Source: a bacterium
GTDB taxonomy: Bacteria; Sysuimicrobiota; Sysuimicrobiia; Sysuimicrobiales; Segetimicrobiaceae
Direction: 5' to 3'
NCBI GenBank assembly: GCA_035307765.1
Contig: DATGHU010000034.1
Span: 124,001-188,000, forward strand
DNA: 64,000 nucleotides
Shown: positions 26,744 to 35,865 of the stretch, piece by piece
Position numbering within the stretch: the stretch's first letter is position 1
Layout of the letters: every line of letters starts with the position of its first letter
Notes under the pieces: model-generated
Database searches by the model: none
What the model was told of the DNA's origin: nothing
What the model saw: only the letters and a program-made list of their open reading frames with translations
Made by a program: the position numbers and the translations under genes

Positions 26744-27673
26744 ATGGAGCGCCTTCCGGTGCTGAACTGGATCAGGCGTCCGAAATACGCCCCAGGCGAG
26801 CGCCGAGATGTTCCGGCGGGACTCTGGACCAAGTGTCCCCGGTGTGCCACTCTCATCTACCGCAAGGAACTCGAACGCAACCTCCAGGTCTGCCCCCGAT
26901 GCAACTACCATCACCGGCTGTCCGCCACTGACCGCCTGGCGATGGTGCTGGACGAGGGGTCGTTCGAGGAATACGACGAGAGCTTGGTCCCCGAAGATCC
27001 ATTGGAATTTGTCGACGAGAAGCCGTATCCGGTCAGGATCGAGGAAGCCCAGCGACGCACCGGCGTGCCGGAGGCGATCCTCACCGGAACCGGCGCGATC
27101 GAGGGACGCCACGTCGTCGTGGGAGCCATGGAGTTCGGGTTCCTCGGTGGCAGCATGGGCGCGGTCGTCGGGGAGAAGGTGGCGCGGAGCGCGGAGCGGG
27201 CCGCCGCGCGGCGTTGGCCGCTGGTCCTCTTCGCCGCGTCGGGGGGAGCGCGCATGCAGGAAGGGGCCCTTTCCCTCCTCCAGCTCGCGAAAACGAGCAT
27301 TGCCCTGGGGCGGCTGAGCGATTTCGGGATCATGTTCATCTCCGTGCTCTGTGACCCGACCACCGGGGGGGTGGCCGCGAGCTTCGCGCTCCAAGGCGAC
27401 ATCATCCTCGCCGAACCCGGCGCGCTGATCGGGTTCGCCGGGCGGCGGGTGATCGAGCAAACCATCCGTCAGAAGTTGCCCGAAGGTTTCCAAACCGCGG
27501 AGTTTGTCCTCGAGCATGGGTTCCTTGATGCGATCGTTCCGAGAGGGGACCTCCGGTCCACGCTGGGGCGCCTCCTCCGGCTGTGCGGCGCCCCCACTCT
27601 GGCAGAGGGCACGGGCCCGGCCACCCACGCATCTTCTCCGCCCGTCCCCACAACCGATGGCCATCCCGTCTGA
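26744..27673 (+). CDS. accD: Acetyl-CoA carboxylase carboxyltransferase subunit beta
   Basis: 309 aa. The N-terminal zinc ribbon has Cys31, Cys34, Cys50 and Cys53 (TKCPRCATLIYRKELERNLQ then CPRCNYHHRL). The carboxyltransferase fold shows GFLGGSMGAVVGEKVARSAE, ASGGARMQEGALSLLQLAKT, PTTGGVAASFALQGDIILAE and GFAGRRVIEQTIRQKLPEGF. It pairs with AccA to move the carboxyl group from biotin to acetyl-CoA. First gene of accDABC; its last 17 bases overlap accA. A GTG seven codons in is a possible alternative start. Confidence 0.97.
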   Translation: MERLPVLNWIRRPKYAPGERRDVPAGLWTKCPRCATLIYRKELERNLQVCPRCNYHHRLSATDRLAMVLDEGSFEEYDESLVPEDPLEFVDEKPYPVRIEEAQRRTGVPEAILTGTGAIEGRHVVVGAMEFGFLGGSMGAVVGEKVARSAERAAARRWPLVLFAASGGARMQEGALSLLQLAKTSIALGRLSDFGIMFISVLCDPTTGGVAASFALQGDIILAEPGALIGFAGRRVIEQTIRQKLPEGFQTAEFVLEHGFLDAIVPRGDLRSTLGRLLRLCGAPTLAEGTGPATHASSPPVPTTDGHPV

Positions 27674-28688
27674 TCTCACCGGGGCTCCTGGAACGAGGGA
27701 CGAAGCTGCCGCGGAGCGGTTGGAGCGGGAGCTCGAGAAGACCGAGCGCGAAATCAACGAGCTCAGGCGGATCACCGCCGCCGACAAGGGCATGGACCTT
27801 GGACGCCAGATCACGGCGCTCCAGGAACGCGCCGAAGTCCTCCGCGAGGCGATCGCCCGCGATCCCACCCCCTGGCAAACGGTCCAGCTGGCCCGACACC
27901 CGGGCCGACCCAAGATCGGCGATTATATTGCCGGGCTCACGACGGACTTCATTGAACTTCATGGCGACCGGGGGTTCCGGGACGATCCGGCGATCATCGG
28001 GGGGCTGGGGGCGGTTGACGGCAGACCTACGGCGGTGATCGGGCACGCCAAAGGACGTGACACCCGGGAGAATATCGCGCGCAACTTCGGAAGCCCGAAT
28101 CCGGAGGGGTACCGGAAAGCCCTACGTATCATGCGGCTCGCGGAGAAACTTAAAGCTCCGGTCGTGACGCTGATCGACACCCAGGGGGCCTCCCCGGGGA
28201 AGGAAGCGGAGGAACGGGGCCAGAGCGAGGCGATCGCCAGCGGGCTCTTGGGCATGGCGAGACTCCGGACCCCGATCGTCACCGTGATCACCGGCGAGGG
28301 GGGAAGCGGGGGCGCCCTGGCCATCGGCGTGGGCGATGTGGTGCTCATGCTGGACAAGGCGATCTACTCGGTGATCTCGCCGGAGGGTTGCGCGGCGATC
28401 TTGTGGCGGGATGGCTCGCGGGGCCGCGAGGCTGCACGCGCGCTCCGCCTGACGGCACGCGACCTACTCGGGTTAGGCATCGTCGACGAGATTATCGCCG
28501 AGCCCCCCGGGGGGGCACACCGGCAACATGATCAGACCGTCGCCGTGGTCGTCGCCGCCATCCGCCGGTACCTCGCGGCCCTCGCCGGTCGATCGACCGA
28601 GGAGCTTCTGTCTGCCAGGTATGCAAAGTACCGTTGCATCGGCCGCCTCAAGGACTTAGCACAACCGCAGACGCCGCCAACCGGGTGA
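27657..28688 (+). CDS. accA: Acetyl-CoA carboxylase carboxyltransferase subunit alpha
   Basis: 343 aa from the ATG at 27657. An N-terminal helical region (AAERLERELEKTEREINELR, then ITALQERAEVLREAIARDP) precedes the fold: ARHPGRPKIGDYIAGLTTDF, IELHGDRGFRDDPAIIGGLG, TLIDTQGASPGKEAEERGQS and GEGGSGGALAIGVGDVVLML, with SVISPEGCAAILWRDGSR. It overlaps accD by 17 bases, so the two subunits of the transferase are translationally coupled. Slightly longer than the E. coli subunit, with a C-terminal basic tail. Confidence 0.97.
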   Translation: MAIPSDLTGAPGTRDEAAAERLERELEKTEREINELRRITAADKGMDLGRQITALQERAEVLREAIARDPTPWQTVQLARHPGRPKIGDYIAGLTTDFIELHGDRGFRDDPAIIGGLGAVDGRPTAVIGHAKGRDTRENIARNFGSPNPEGYRKALRIMRLAEKLKAPVVTLIDTQGASPGKEAEERGQSEAIASGLLGMARLRTPIVTVITGEGGSGGALAIGVGDVVLMLDKAIYSVISPEGCAAILWRDGSRGREAARALRLTARDLLGLGIVDEIIAEPPGGAHRQHDQTVAVVVAAIRRYLAALAGRSTEELLSARYAKYRCIGRLKDLAQPQTPPTG

Positions 28689-28713
28689 GCCGCGCGGACA
28701 GCGAAGCGCAGAC

Positions 28714-29169
28714 GTGGAGAGGGGCAAACGCATGGGCCATGAGGGCCGACTTGATCTCGACGAAATCCGGGCGTTGATCCAACTCGCGACCGAGGCCGAC
28801 ATCACCGAACTCGACGTCGACGCTCCGCACGTCAAGGTTCGAATCAAGAAAACCCACCGCAACTCGGCCGATCGGATCGCGGTGGACCTCGGCCCCCCGG
28901 TGGCGGGCGCCGACCCGGATATCCGCCTTGTTCCAATCGCCGCCCCTATGGTCGGGACCTTTTACCGATCCTCCAAACCCGACGCCCCGCCATTTGTGAG
29001 TGAGGGGGACGAGATCCATGCCGGCCAGACGGTCTGTATTCTCGAAGCGATGAAGCTCTTCAATGAAATCCCGAGCGATGTGGACGGGCGGATCGTCCGG
29101 ATCCTGGTCGAGAATGGCGCCCCCGTTGAATACGGGCAGCCGCTGTTCCTCCTCGATCCCGCACCCTAA
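28714..29169 (+). CDS. accB: Biotin carboxyl carrier protein of acetyl-CoA carboxylase
   Basis: 151 aa. A short N-terminal helical segment (LDEIRALIQLATEADITELD) and linker precede the biotinyl domain: APMVGTFYRSSKPDAPPFVS, then ILEAMKLFNEIPSDVDGRIV with the biotin-accepting Lys114. It ends NGAPVEYGQPLFLLDPAP. It carries carboxybiotin between AccC and AccAD. Lies 26 bases after accA and 2 before accC. The Met at residue 7 is an alternative start. Confidence 0.97.
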   Translation: MERGKRMGHEGRLDLDEIRALIQLATEADITELDVDAPHVKVRIKKTHRNSADRIAVDLGPPVAGADPDIRLVPIAAPMVGTFYRSSKPDAPPFVSEGDEIHAGQTVCILEAMKLFNEIPSDVDGRIVRILVENGAPVEYGQPLFLLDPAP

Positions 29170-29171
29170 CG

Positions 29172-30527
29172 ATGTTCTCGAAGGTCCTTATCGCCAACCG
29201 GGGGGAGATCGCGCTCCGCATCATCCGTGCCTGCCGCGAATTGGGACTGCGGACCGTTGCGGTATACTCCGAAGCCGACCGCGCTTCCCTGCCCGTGCGC
29301 ATCGCCGACGAGGCGTTTTGCATCGGCCCCGCCCCCGCGCGGGACAGCTACCTCAACATCCCCAGCATCATCAGCACGGCGGAGTTGTTGGGGGTCGACG
29401 CGATCCACCCAGGGTATGGATTTCTGGCCGAGAACCCCCATTTCGCCGAGATCTGCCGCGATTGCCGTATAACATTCATCGGCCCGACACCGGAAGCCAT
29501 CGCAAAGATGGGGAACAAATCGGCGGCCCGGGAGATGATGCGCAAGGCGGGCGTCCCCATCGTGCCGGGCAGTGACGGCCCGGTTCATGATGAGGCCGCT
29601 GCGATCGCGGTCGCCCGAGGCATCGGCTATCCCCTGATCGTCAAAGCGGCCGGCGGCGGCGGGGGCCGGGGGATGCGGGTGGTGCAGAACCGGGAGGATC
29701 TTCTCGGCGCCCTCACCGAGGCCCAGCGTGAGGCGGAAGCGGCCTTCGGCAACGCCGAAGTCTACATCGAAAAGTACCTCGAGGAGCCGCGCCATATCGA
29801 GATCCAGATCCTCGCCGATGCCCGCGGCACGATCGCGACCCTCGGTGAGCGCGACTGTTCGGTGCAGCGCCGCCATCAGAAACTCATTGAAGAGGCGCCG
29901 GCCGTCGGGATCACCTCCAAGCTCCGACGAGCCCTGAGCCGCGCGGCCGTACGGGTCGCCGAGGCGGTCTCGTATACAAACGCCGGCACGGTCGAGTTTC
30001 TCGTGGATCAGTCGGAACGGTTCTACTTCGTGGAGATGAACACCCGCATCCAAGTCGAGCACGGGGTGACCGAAATGGTCACCGGAGTGGATCTGGTCAA
30101 AGAGCAGATCCGAATCGCTGCGGGGGAGCGGATGACCGCCCCGCGCGAAGGGGAGCCGCGCGGGCACGCGATCGAGTGCCGGGTGAACGCTGAGGATCCG
30201 TCCCGAGACTTCCTCCCCGCACCCGGCTCGATCACAGCGTTCGTCCCCCCGGGGGGCCCGGGGATCCGTGTAGACACTCACGCCTTCGCCGGCTATCTGA
30301 TACCTGCCCATTACGACTCGCTGATCGCCAAGGTCATCGCGTGGGGCCTGGATCGCGACGAAGCGGTCGCGCGGATGCAGCGTGCGCTCCAAGAGTTTGA
30401 GGTGAAAGGTGTGCCGACGACGATCCCATTCCACCAGCAAGCCCTCGATAACGCCTTCTTCCGCCGCGGTGAGATCTACGTCAACTTCATCCAGCGGCGC
30501 ATGGACCTGAGCACACTCCGCGCTTAG
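29172..30527 (+). CDS. accC: Acetyl-CoA carboxylase biotin carboxylase subunit
   Basis: 451 aa ATP-grasp enzyme. It starts MFSKVLIANRGEIALRIIRA, with HPGYGFLAENPHFAEICRD, the glycine-rich ATP loop KAAGGGGGRGMRVVQNREDL, the biotin carboxylase motif FVEMNTRIQVEHGVTEMVTG (catalytic Glu and Arg), and GHAIECRVNAEDP. In most homologs the motif reads VEHPVTE; here VEHGVTE. Last gene of the accDABC operon that makes malonyl-CoA for fatty acid synthesis. Confidence 0.97.
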   Translation: MFSKVLIANRGEIALRIIRACRELGLRTVAVYSEADRASLPVRIADEAFCIGPAPARDSYLNIPSIISTAELLGVDAIHPGYGFLAENPHFAEICRDCRITFIGPTPEAIAKMGNKSAAREMMRKAGVPIVPGSDGPVHDEAAAIAVARGIGYPLIVKAAGGGGGRGMRVVQNREDLLGALTEAQREAEAAFGNAEVYIEKYLEEPRHIEIQILADARGTIATLGERDCSVQRRHQKLIEEAPAVGITSKLRRALSRAAVRVAEAVSYTNAGTVEFLVDQSERFYFVEMNTRIQVEHGVTEMVTGVDLVKEQIRIAAGERMTAPREGEPRGHAIECRVNAEDPSRDFLPAPGSITAFVPPGGPGIRVDTHAFAGYLIPAHYDSLIAKVIAWGLDRDEAVARMQRALQEFEVKGVPTTIPFHQQALDNAFFRRGEIYVNFIQRRMDLSTLRA

Positions 30528-30593
30528 CCCCTTCGAGGCGCCCATCCCGTGGCGCGCCTCCACCGCCGGCGCGCCGCCCAATCCCCTTCGAGC

Positions 30594-30638
30594 TTGACGC
30601 GAGCCCCTTGGGACATTAATATATCAACTAAATATGAT
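30594..30638 (+). promoter_or_regulatory. Promoter and candidate operator of the ArsR-type gene
   Basis: TTGACG (30594-30599), 17 bases, TAATAT (30617-30622). Directly downstream is an AT-rich dyad ATCA-N8-TGAT (30623-30638), the position and composition expected for an ArsR/SmtB operator. The regulator 25 bases further on may repress itself. Confidence 0.45.
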
Positions 30639-30662
30639 TTGTGATCGCTATGGGGTGCCACC

Positions 30663-31367
30663 ATGACGAGCCGGGATCTCGCGGGGATCGCACAGGCGCT
30701 GGCTGATCCGATCCGCCTAACAATGCTGCGGCGACTGATGGACGGCCCGTCGACGGTCTCCGAACTCGTCCTCCTCACCGGAGAGGCGCAGTCCAATGTA
30801 TCCAACCATCTGGCAGTGCTCCGCAGTCGCGGATTGGTGAGAGCGACTCGGGTCGGGCGGCAGCGAGTCTACGAAATCCCAGACCCTTCGGTGGGGCAAC
30901 TCGTGGAATCCCTGCTTGTCATTGCGGGGCGCGGACCCCGGCTGACGGTGAAATCCCCCGCCATCGCCAGGGCTCGCACCTGCTACGATCACCTGGCGGG
31001 CCGCCTCGGGGTGGCGATCTTCGATTCGCTGGTGGCGCGCGGGGCGATCGCAAAGCCCGCCGCACGGTATCGGGGCCCGGTGGGGTTGGGGCCCGCGGGC
31101 CCGGAGGTGTTCGGGCGCCTGATGGTCGATATTCGGGAGGCGAGCAGCGAACGACGTCAGCTCGCGATCGCGTGCGGCGATTGGACCGAACGGAAGCCGC
31201 ACCTCGGGGGGGCGCTTGGGGCCGCGCTGTGGGCCAGGTCGCTGGAGCGGGGATGGGTGGTGCGCAAACCCGGCACCAGGATCGTGCTGGTGACGGGACG
31301 CGGGCGACGTGGGTTCCACGAGAACTTGGGGATCCCGCTCCGCGACCCCGCGCTGCTTTCGGCGTGA
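30663..31367 (+). CDS. ArsR-family transcriptional regulator with a long C-terminal domain
   Basis: 234 aa. Residues about 5-85 form an ArsR winged helix (LAGIAQALADPIRLTMLRRL, STVSELVLLTGEAQSNVSNH, LAVLRSRGLVRATRVGRQRV). No CxC metal motif of ArsR/SmtB is visible in the recognition helix (AQSNVSNH), so metal sensing is unlikely at the usual site. The C-terminal 140 residues have no recognised domain, with CGDWTERKPHLGGALGAALW resembling a duplicated helical region seen in other stand-alone ArsR proteins. It lies 14 bases before the AlkA gene, suggesting a DNA-repair regulon. Confidence 0.82.
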   Translation: MTSRDLAGIAQALADPIRLTMLRRLMDGPSTVSELVLLTGEAQSNVSNHLAVLRSRGLVRATRVGRQRVYEIPDPSVGQLVESLLVIAGRGPRLTVKSPAIARARTCYDHLAGRLGVAIFDSLVARGAIAKPAARYRGPVGLGPAGPEVFGRLMVDIREASSERRQLAIACGDWTERKPHLGGALGAALWARSLERGWVVRKPGTRIVLVTGRGRRGFHENLGIPLRDPALLSA

Positions 31368-31380
31368 TCGGGAGACGGCA

Positions 31381-32280
31381 TTGATCACCCTCCCGCTCCC
31401 GCGCCGGTTCAGCGTCGCGCGCACGCTGGCGTTCCTTCGAAGTTCGTCGCTGGGGGCGCCGTACCACTTCATCGACCCGCGCCGCCTCCGGCGACTGTTC
31501 CGCCTCGGCGGGCGAGCCCGGGTTGTGGAGTTTGCATTCGGCCGGGCCGGCGCTCACCTCCGGGTGGGGATTGCCGGCGAACGCACCGTCCCCCGGCCTC
31601 TTGCCCAGGCTCTGCGCCGGCTCGGGGTCCACGTGTGGAGCCTGGACACCGATCTGGCGCAGTGCTACCGGACCTTGCGACGCGATCCCCTGATGACTCC
31701 CTTCGTGCGCCGATGCGCAGGGCTGCGGATGATTCGGACGCCCGATCTCTACGAGGCACTCTTGATCGCGGTACTGGGGCAGCAGATCAGCGTTGCGGCG
31801 GCCGAATCGGTCCGCCGGCGATTGATGACCGCGCTGGGCGACCGCATGGTCAAGGATGGGATCGTCTTTCTCGGGTACCCACCTCCGCGGCGGCTGAGGA
31901 ACACATCCCCCCGCCTCTTGCGAACCCTGGGCCTGAGCCGTCAGAAGGCCCGGTACGTGCTGGAGATCGCCGACTGCGCAGCCACCGGGGGCCTACATTC
32001 TGCCGCCTTTGACGCGCTCAGCGACGAGCAAGCGATCGAGAGACTCAGGCAGATCCCCGGGGTCGGCCGGTGGACCGCGGAGGTCGTGGCGATGCGCGGG
32101 TTGGGCCGGGCGGATGTCTTTCCCGCAGGCGACCTGGGTCTGATGGTGGCCGCACACCGGGCCCTCGGTTGTGCGGCGCGACCGGGGGAAGCGGATCTCC
32201 GCACCCTGGCCGAACGGTGGCAGGGGTGGCGGAGTTACGCGGCGCTGTACCTCTGGCAATCGCTGGGGATCACCACCTAG
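31381..32280 (+). CDS. AlkA-type DNA-3-methyladenine glycosylase
   Basis: 299 aa from a TTG at 31381 that follows GGGAGA by 5 bases; no ATG fits. The HhH-GPD fold is clear: LLIAVLGQQISVAAAESVRR (AlkA-like entry), TLGLSRQKARYVLEIADC, the helix-hairpin-helix IPGVGRWTAEVVAMRGLGRA, and the catalytic aspartate region DVFPAGDLGL. An N-terminal AlkA-like domain of about 100 residues precedes it. It removes alkylated bases in base excision repair. Co-transcribed with the ArsR-type gene. Confidence 0.88.
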   Translation: MITLPLPRRFSVARTLAFLRSSSLGAPYHFIDPRRLRRLFRLGGRARVVEFAFGRAGAHLRVGIAGERTVPRPLAQALRRLGVHVWSLDTDLAQCYRTLRRDPLMTPFVRRCAGLRMIRTPDLYEALLIAVLGQQISVAAAESVRRRLMTALGDRMVKDGIVFLGYPPPRRLRNTSPRLLRTLGLSRQKARYVLEIADCAATGGLHSAAFDALSDEQAIERLRQIPGVGRWTAEVVAMRGLGRADVFPAGDLGLMVAAHRALGCAARPGEADLRTLAERWQGWRSYAALYLWQSLGITT

Positions 32281-32424
32281 CCACGGACGCCACACGCCCT
32301 GAACCGGGGCCGCCGCTCCCCCGCCCGGGTGTGGGAGGGCCCCGCTGCACGGGACGGGGCGAGCGGCCTGCGGCACGAGCCCGCGCAAAGGATGCGCCGC
32401 GGCATGGCACGAAGTCCACGCACG

Positions 32425-33150
32425 ATGGCGCGTGTCGCGTTGCTTACGGGCTTCGAACCCTTCGGCGGGCAGGAGGTCAACCCCAGCGGGCGGATCGCCG
32501 AGGCCGTTGCGGATCAACAAATCGCGGGCCTCACCATTCGGGTGGGGGTCCTGCCGGTGATCCGGTCCGTCGCGGGGGACCGCGTCGCCGAGCTGATCGA
32601 GCGCCACCGACCGGTGGCGGTGGTGTGCTTCGGGCAAGGGAGCCCCCGCCAGACCATGCTGCGAATCGAACGGTTGGCGGCGAACATCCGCGACTACCCG
32701 ATTCCCGACAACGCGGGCCACCGCCCCTCGGGGGAATCGGTCGTCGCGGGCGCACCAACGGCCTACTTCGCAACGCTGCCCGTCGCGGTGATTCGGGATC
32801 GCGTACGCGCGGCGGGCGTCCCGTGCCGCCTCTCGAATTCCGCGGGGACCTTCCTTTGCAACGAAGTCCTCTTCACCACGCTACACCTTCTCGCCGGCCG
32901 GAGCCCATCGACCCCTGCCGGGTTCGTGCACGTCCCACTCCTGCCGGAGCAGGTGGCTCGACTCGATCGACCGGGCCCCTCGATGGCGCTGGAGACGATG
33001 CTCCGTGGAGCGCGGGCCATCCTCGAGACGGTGGCCGACCTCGTGGCCCATCCGAGAGGCAGGAGCACCGCCCTCTCGTCGCCTCCGCGTGGTGGCGTTC
33101 CTCCCGCGAACAAGAATGGGCTCACCGGGGGCCGCGGGCGCCGCCGGTAA
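32425..33150 (+). CDS. pcp: Pyroglutamyl-peptidase I
   Basis: 241 aa from the ATG at 32425 (MARVALLTGFEPFGG). Cysteine peptidase C15 that removes N-terminal pyroglutamate. The catalytic cysteine lies in SNSAGTFLCNEVLFTTLHLL, the histidine in FVHVPLLPEQ and the glutamate region in MLRIERLAANIRDYPIPDNA. The first residues GFEPFGGQEVNPSG are diagnostic. The C-terminal 30 residues form an extra Gly/Arg/Pro-rich tail. It follows AlkA by 144 bases and is convergent with the ROK kinase. Confidence 0.93.
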   Translation: MARVALLTGFEPFGGQEVNPSGRIAEAVADQQIAGLTIRVGVLPVIRSVAGDRVAELIERHRPVAVVCFGQGSPRQTMLRIERLAANIRDYPIPDNAGHRPSGESVVAGAPTAYFATLPVAVIRDRVRAAGVPCRLSNSAGTFLCNEVLFTTLHLLAGRSPSTPAGFVHVPLLPEQVARLDRPGPSMALETMLRGARAILETVADLVAHPRGRSTALSSPPRGGVPPANKNGLTGGRGRRR

Positions 33151-33270
33151 CCGCCCCGCGGCTGCCGGATGAGAAGCGGTGGCCGACGCGAGCTGAGATT
33201 CAGGACGGGCGGACCTCCCACTCGGGGATCCGATCGATCACGGCAATGTGACGGGCTCGGGCGCGATCCG

Positions 33271-34266
33271 CTACAAGGAGCGGCGGGCGCGCGCGGACGC
33301 ACCATGGAAGACCAGCGCCGCGGCGCCAACGATCCCGACATCGTCCCCGAGGTCCGCGGGCACTACCCGAACCTGTAGCGCCGGTTTGGGGTAGACGCGT
33401 GCGGCGATAGCCGCGTGCAGCGGCCGGAAGAGCAAATCGCCGGTCTTGCTCACGCCGCCGCCAACGATGATCACGGCCGGGTTGAGAATCGCGAGCAGAT
33501 TGCTGAGAAAGGTGCCGATGTAGGTCCCGGCGCGGCGGTAGAGTTCCAGGGCCAGCGGGTCCCCGCCGACCGCCGCATCCGCAACGGACTGAGCGGTAAT
33601 CTCCTCGGGGTGGGCCGCAAGATTCTGGAGGGTGGTCCGGTCCCCACGAGCCACGGCTTCGCGCGCCTGCCGGGCGATCGCCGTGCCCGAGGCGAGAGCC
33701 TCGAGGCATCCGCGGTTGCCGCAGTGACACCGCGGACCCTCCGGGTCGACGATGATGTGGCCGAACTCACCCGCCGTCCCGTCGGCCCCCCGGTACAGTT
33801 GCCCGTCCAGAATCACCCCGCCGCCAATCCCCGTCGAAACCGTAATATAAACGAGATCCCGCACCCCTTGCCCGGCGCCCACCCACGCCTCGCCGAGCGC
33901 TGCGGCGTTGGCGTCGTTCTCCACAAAGACCGGAGTTCCAAGTGTTCGAGCGAGCATCGGCCCGAAGGCGGTCTGTTGCCCCCACCCGGTCAGGTTCGGG
34001 GGATCGTAGATCACACCGTGGTCATGGTCGGTGGGCCCGGGCACCGCGACCCCGACCCCACGTGTCCCCGTCACCCCGGTGACGCCGGAAAGCTCCCGGG
34101 CGAGAGCCCCGATCGCCAGGGCGACCGCGTCGGGGCCCCCCCGCGGGGTGACGATCCGTTTGCGGGCCAGCACCCGCCCGTCGCGATCCACGATCCCCAC
34201 CAGGAGCTTCGTGCCTCCGAGATCGACCGCGAGCGCAAACCCGGCCGCAGCGCCGCCCACGTTCAA
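33271..34266 (-). CDS. ROK-family sugar kinase (glucokinase-like)
   Basis: 331 aa. The ATP-binding motif LAVDLGGTKLLVGIVDRDG opens the protein. Sugar binding is in VFVENDANAAALGEAWVGAG, followed by YITVSTGIGGGVILDGQLYR and GEFGHIIVDPEGPRCHCGNR. The CHCGNRGCLEAL segment supplies the ROK zinc ligands. No DNA-binding domain precedes it, so it is a kinase, probably acting on glucose, rather than a repressor. It would feed glucose-6-phosphate to the PGI, GlgC and GpgS enzymes of this window. Confidence 0.9.
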   Translation of the reverse strand: MNVGGAAAGFALAVDLGGTKLLVGIVDRDGRVLARKRIVTPRGGPDAVALAIGALARELSGVTGVTGTRGVGVAVPGPTDHDHGVIYDPPNLTGWGQQTAFGPMLARTLGTPVFVENDANAAALGEAWVGAGQGVRDLVYITVSTGIGGGVILDGQLYRGADGTAGEFGHIIVDPEGPRCHCGNRGCLEALASGTAIARQAREAVARGDRTTLQNLAAHPEEITAQSVADAAVGGDPLALELYRRAGTYIGTFLSNLLAILNPAVIIVGGGVSKTGDLLFRPLHAAIAARVYPKPALQVRVVPADLGDDVGIVGAAALVFHGASARARRSL

Positions 34267-34655
34267 CCGCCTATACGCAAGTGGGCAGATCTACGAGCGC
34301 CCGAAGGTATCATCGCGCCCCCCGGCCGGATCGCATCGAACGCGAACTGCCGGGCCTCCAGCATCGGCTCAAAGTACCGCTTTTGTCGATTGGTGGCCGT
34401 GCCGATGATCATCGTGCGCTCCAGCTCGCTCCCGTAGCCACCAATCCCGGTGCCAATCTCGGTGACGAGCACGTTGCCGACACGAAGCACCACAACGGTC
34501 GTCAGCGGATGCGGGATCGCCGAATCCCTTCGAACCTGACCCCGGAAACGGTGAGGCAGTCCTCGTAGGCCCAGCCCAACAGAAACAGCCCCGCGAAATC
34601 CTGCCGACTCAGTTCCCCTCGGATCCGGATCTGGACCCCGTTCGAATTCGTCCAC
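34263..34655 (-). pseudogene. Remnant of an M24 (Xaa-Pro aminopeptidase-like) peptidase
   Basis: A 130-codon frame whose C-terminal two-thirds (SAIPHPLTTVVVLRVGNVLV, then TEIGTGIGGYGSELERTMII) matches the M24 metallopeptidase core, where PHP and the GGYxSELERTM segment carry conserved ligands. Upstream the similarity continues in another frame (AGLFLLGWAYEDCLTVSGVR), implying a frameshift. The C-terminus ends at IRPGG and lacks the last catalytic motifs (GHGIG, EPG). It abuts the ROK kinase start by 4 bases. Likely a decayed gene; the truncated protein would be inactive. Confidence 0.6.
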
Positions 34656-34978
34656 GCTGAGCAGCTACGGCTTTCGCGCCGCGCCTTCCCGAGGGGCGAT
34701 CCACGCGACCCACAGGTTCGGCGCAGCACCTCACGCCTCCCCCCAAGAGCCCGATGGTTCGGGGTGATCAAAGCGGGCGAGGCAGGATGGGTATCCGACC
34801 GGCGCGCACTCGGGAGCCAATCGGGCTCCCCGACCCGCCAATGATCGCCTCACGGCGTGTGGCGCGCCCCAGTGCATCTTAAGATTTCCAATGGCCCGTG
34901 GCACCCACCCTTCGCCGGCGCCGCGGCAGGGGCGCCATCGCGTCGAGGCGAAGGGGACCTGCAACAGGGGGGCTCTCC
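34656..34978. other. Intergenic region between the M24 remnant and the stomatin gene
   Basis: About 320 bases. The stomatin-like gene's AGGGGGG ribosome site lies at its right end. No other gene or RNA is supported; it may contain more decayed peptidase sequence. Confidence 0.4.
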
Positions 34979-35854
34979 ATGGGACTGTATTCGGTGATCG
35001 CCGTTGTCGTCGTTCTTGCGCTCATACTGCGCAGCGGGATAAGGATCGTCCGCGAGTACCAGCGGCTGGTCGTGTTCCGCCTTGGACGCAGCTTCGGCCC
35101 AAAGGGACCCGGGGTCGTCTACCTGATCCCGATCGTCGACCGGGCGGTTTTGGTCGACCTGCGCGAGGTGTTCTTGGAGATTCCCGCGCAGACATGCATC
35201 ACCAAAGACAACGCGCCGATCTCGATCGATTTCCTCATCTACTGGAAGGTCATCGATCCCCAGCTCAGCGTCATCAAGGTGGGCAACTTCGCCGGCGCAG
35301 CGCAGGGGATTGCGACAACCGGCCTGCGTGCCGTCATCGGCGACATCATCCTCGACGACGTGCTGGCGAAGCGTGATCAAATCAACCAGGTCCTGCGTGC
35401 CAAACTGGATGAGGTGACCGAGCGCTGGGGCGTCAAGGTAACGACCGTGGAAATCCGCGAGATTACCCCGCCCAAGGACGTCCAGGACGCGATGACACGG
35501 CAGATGTCGGCGGAGCGGAGCCGTCGGGCGCTGGTCACGGAGGCGGACGGCAAGAAGCAGGCCGCGATCACGATCGCCGAGGGGGAAAAGCAGGCGGCGA
35601 TCTTAAAGGCGGAGGGCGACCGGCAGGCGGCGGTCCTCCGAGCGGAGGGGTTCGCGCTCGCGCTCGACAAGATCTTCACCATCGCGAAGACGGTGGACAC
35701 GAATACGATGAGCCTCCAATACCTGGAGGCGCTCAAGGCGCTGGGGGCGGGGCCGGCGACGAAATTCATCTTCCCGATGGAGTTCACCCGGCTGCTCCAG
35801 CCGTTCCTCGACTACGCCGGACGATCGTTCACGTCCTCGCCGAAACCGCCGTAG
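34979..35854 (+). CDS. SPFH/stomatin-like membrane protein
   Basis: 291 aa from the ATG at 34979, which has AGGGGGG 6 bases upstream. An N-terminal hydrophobic segment (LYSVIAVVVVLALILRSGIR) anchors it. The SPFH domain shows IVREYQRLVVFRLGRSFGPK, GPGVVYLIPIVDRAVLVDLR, and LRAVIGDIILDDVLAKRDQI. A heptad-rich stretch follows (EADGKKQAAITIAEGEKQAA). It resembles slipin-type proteins that scaffold membrane microdomains and often pair with an NfeD protease; no nfeD is visible here. Confidence 0.92.
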   Translation: MGLYSVIAVVVVLALILRSGIRIVREYQRLVVFRLGRSFGPKGPGVVYLIPIVDRAVLVDLREVFLEIPAQTCITKDNAPISIDFLIYWKVIDPQLSVIKVGNFAGAAQGIATTGLRAVIGDIILDDVLAKRDQINQVLRAKLDEVTERWGVKVTTVEIREITPPKDVQDAMTRQMSAERSRRALVTEADGKKQAAITIAEGEKQAAILKAEGDRQAAVLRAEGFALALDKIFTIAKTVDTNTMSLQYLEALKALGAGPATKFIFPMEFTRLLQPFLDYAGRSFTSSPKPP

Positions 35855-35865
35855 CGAAACCCCTT

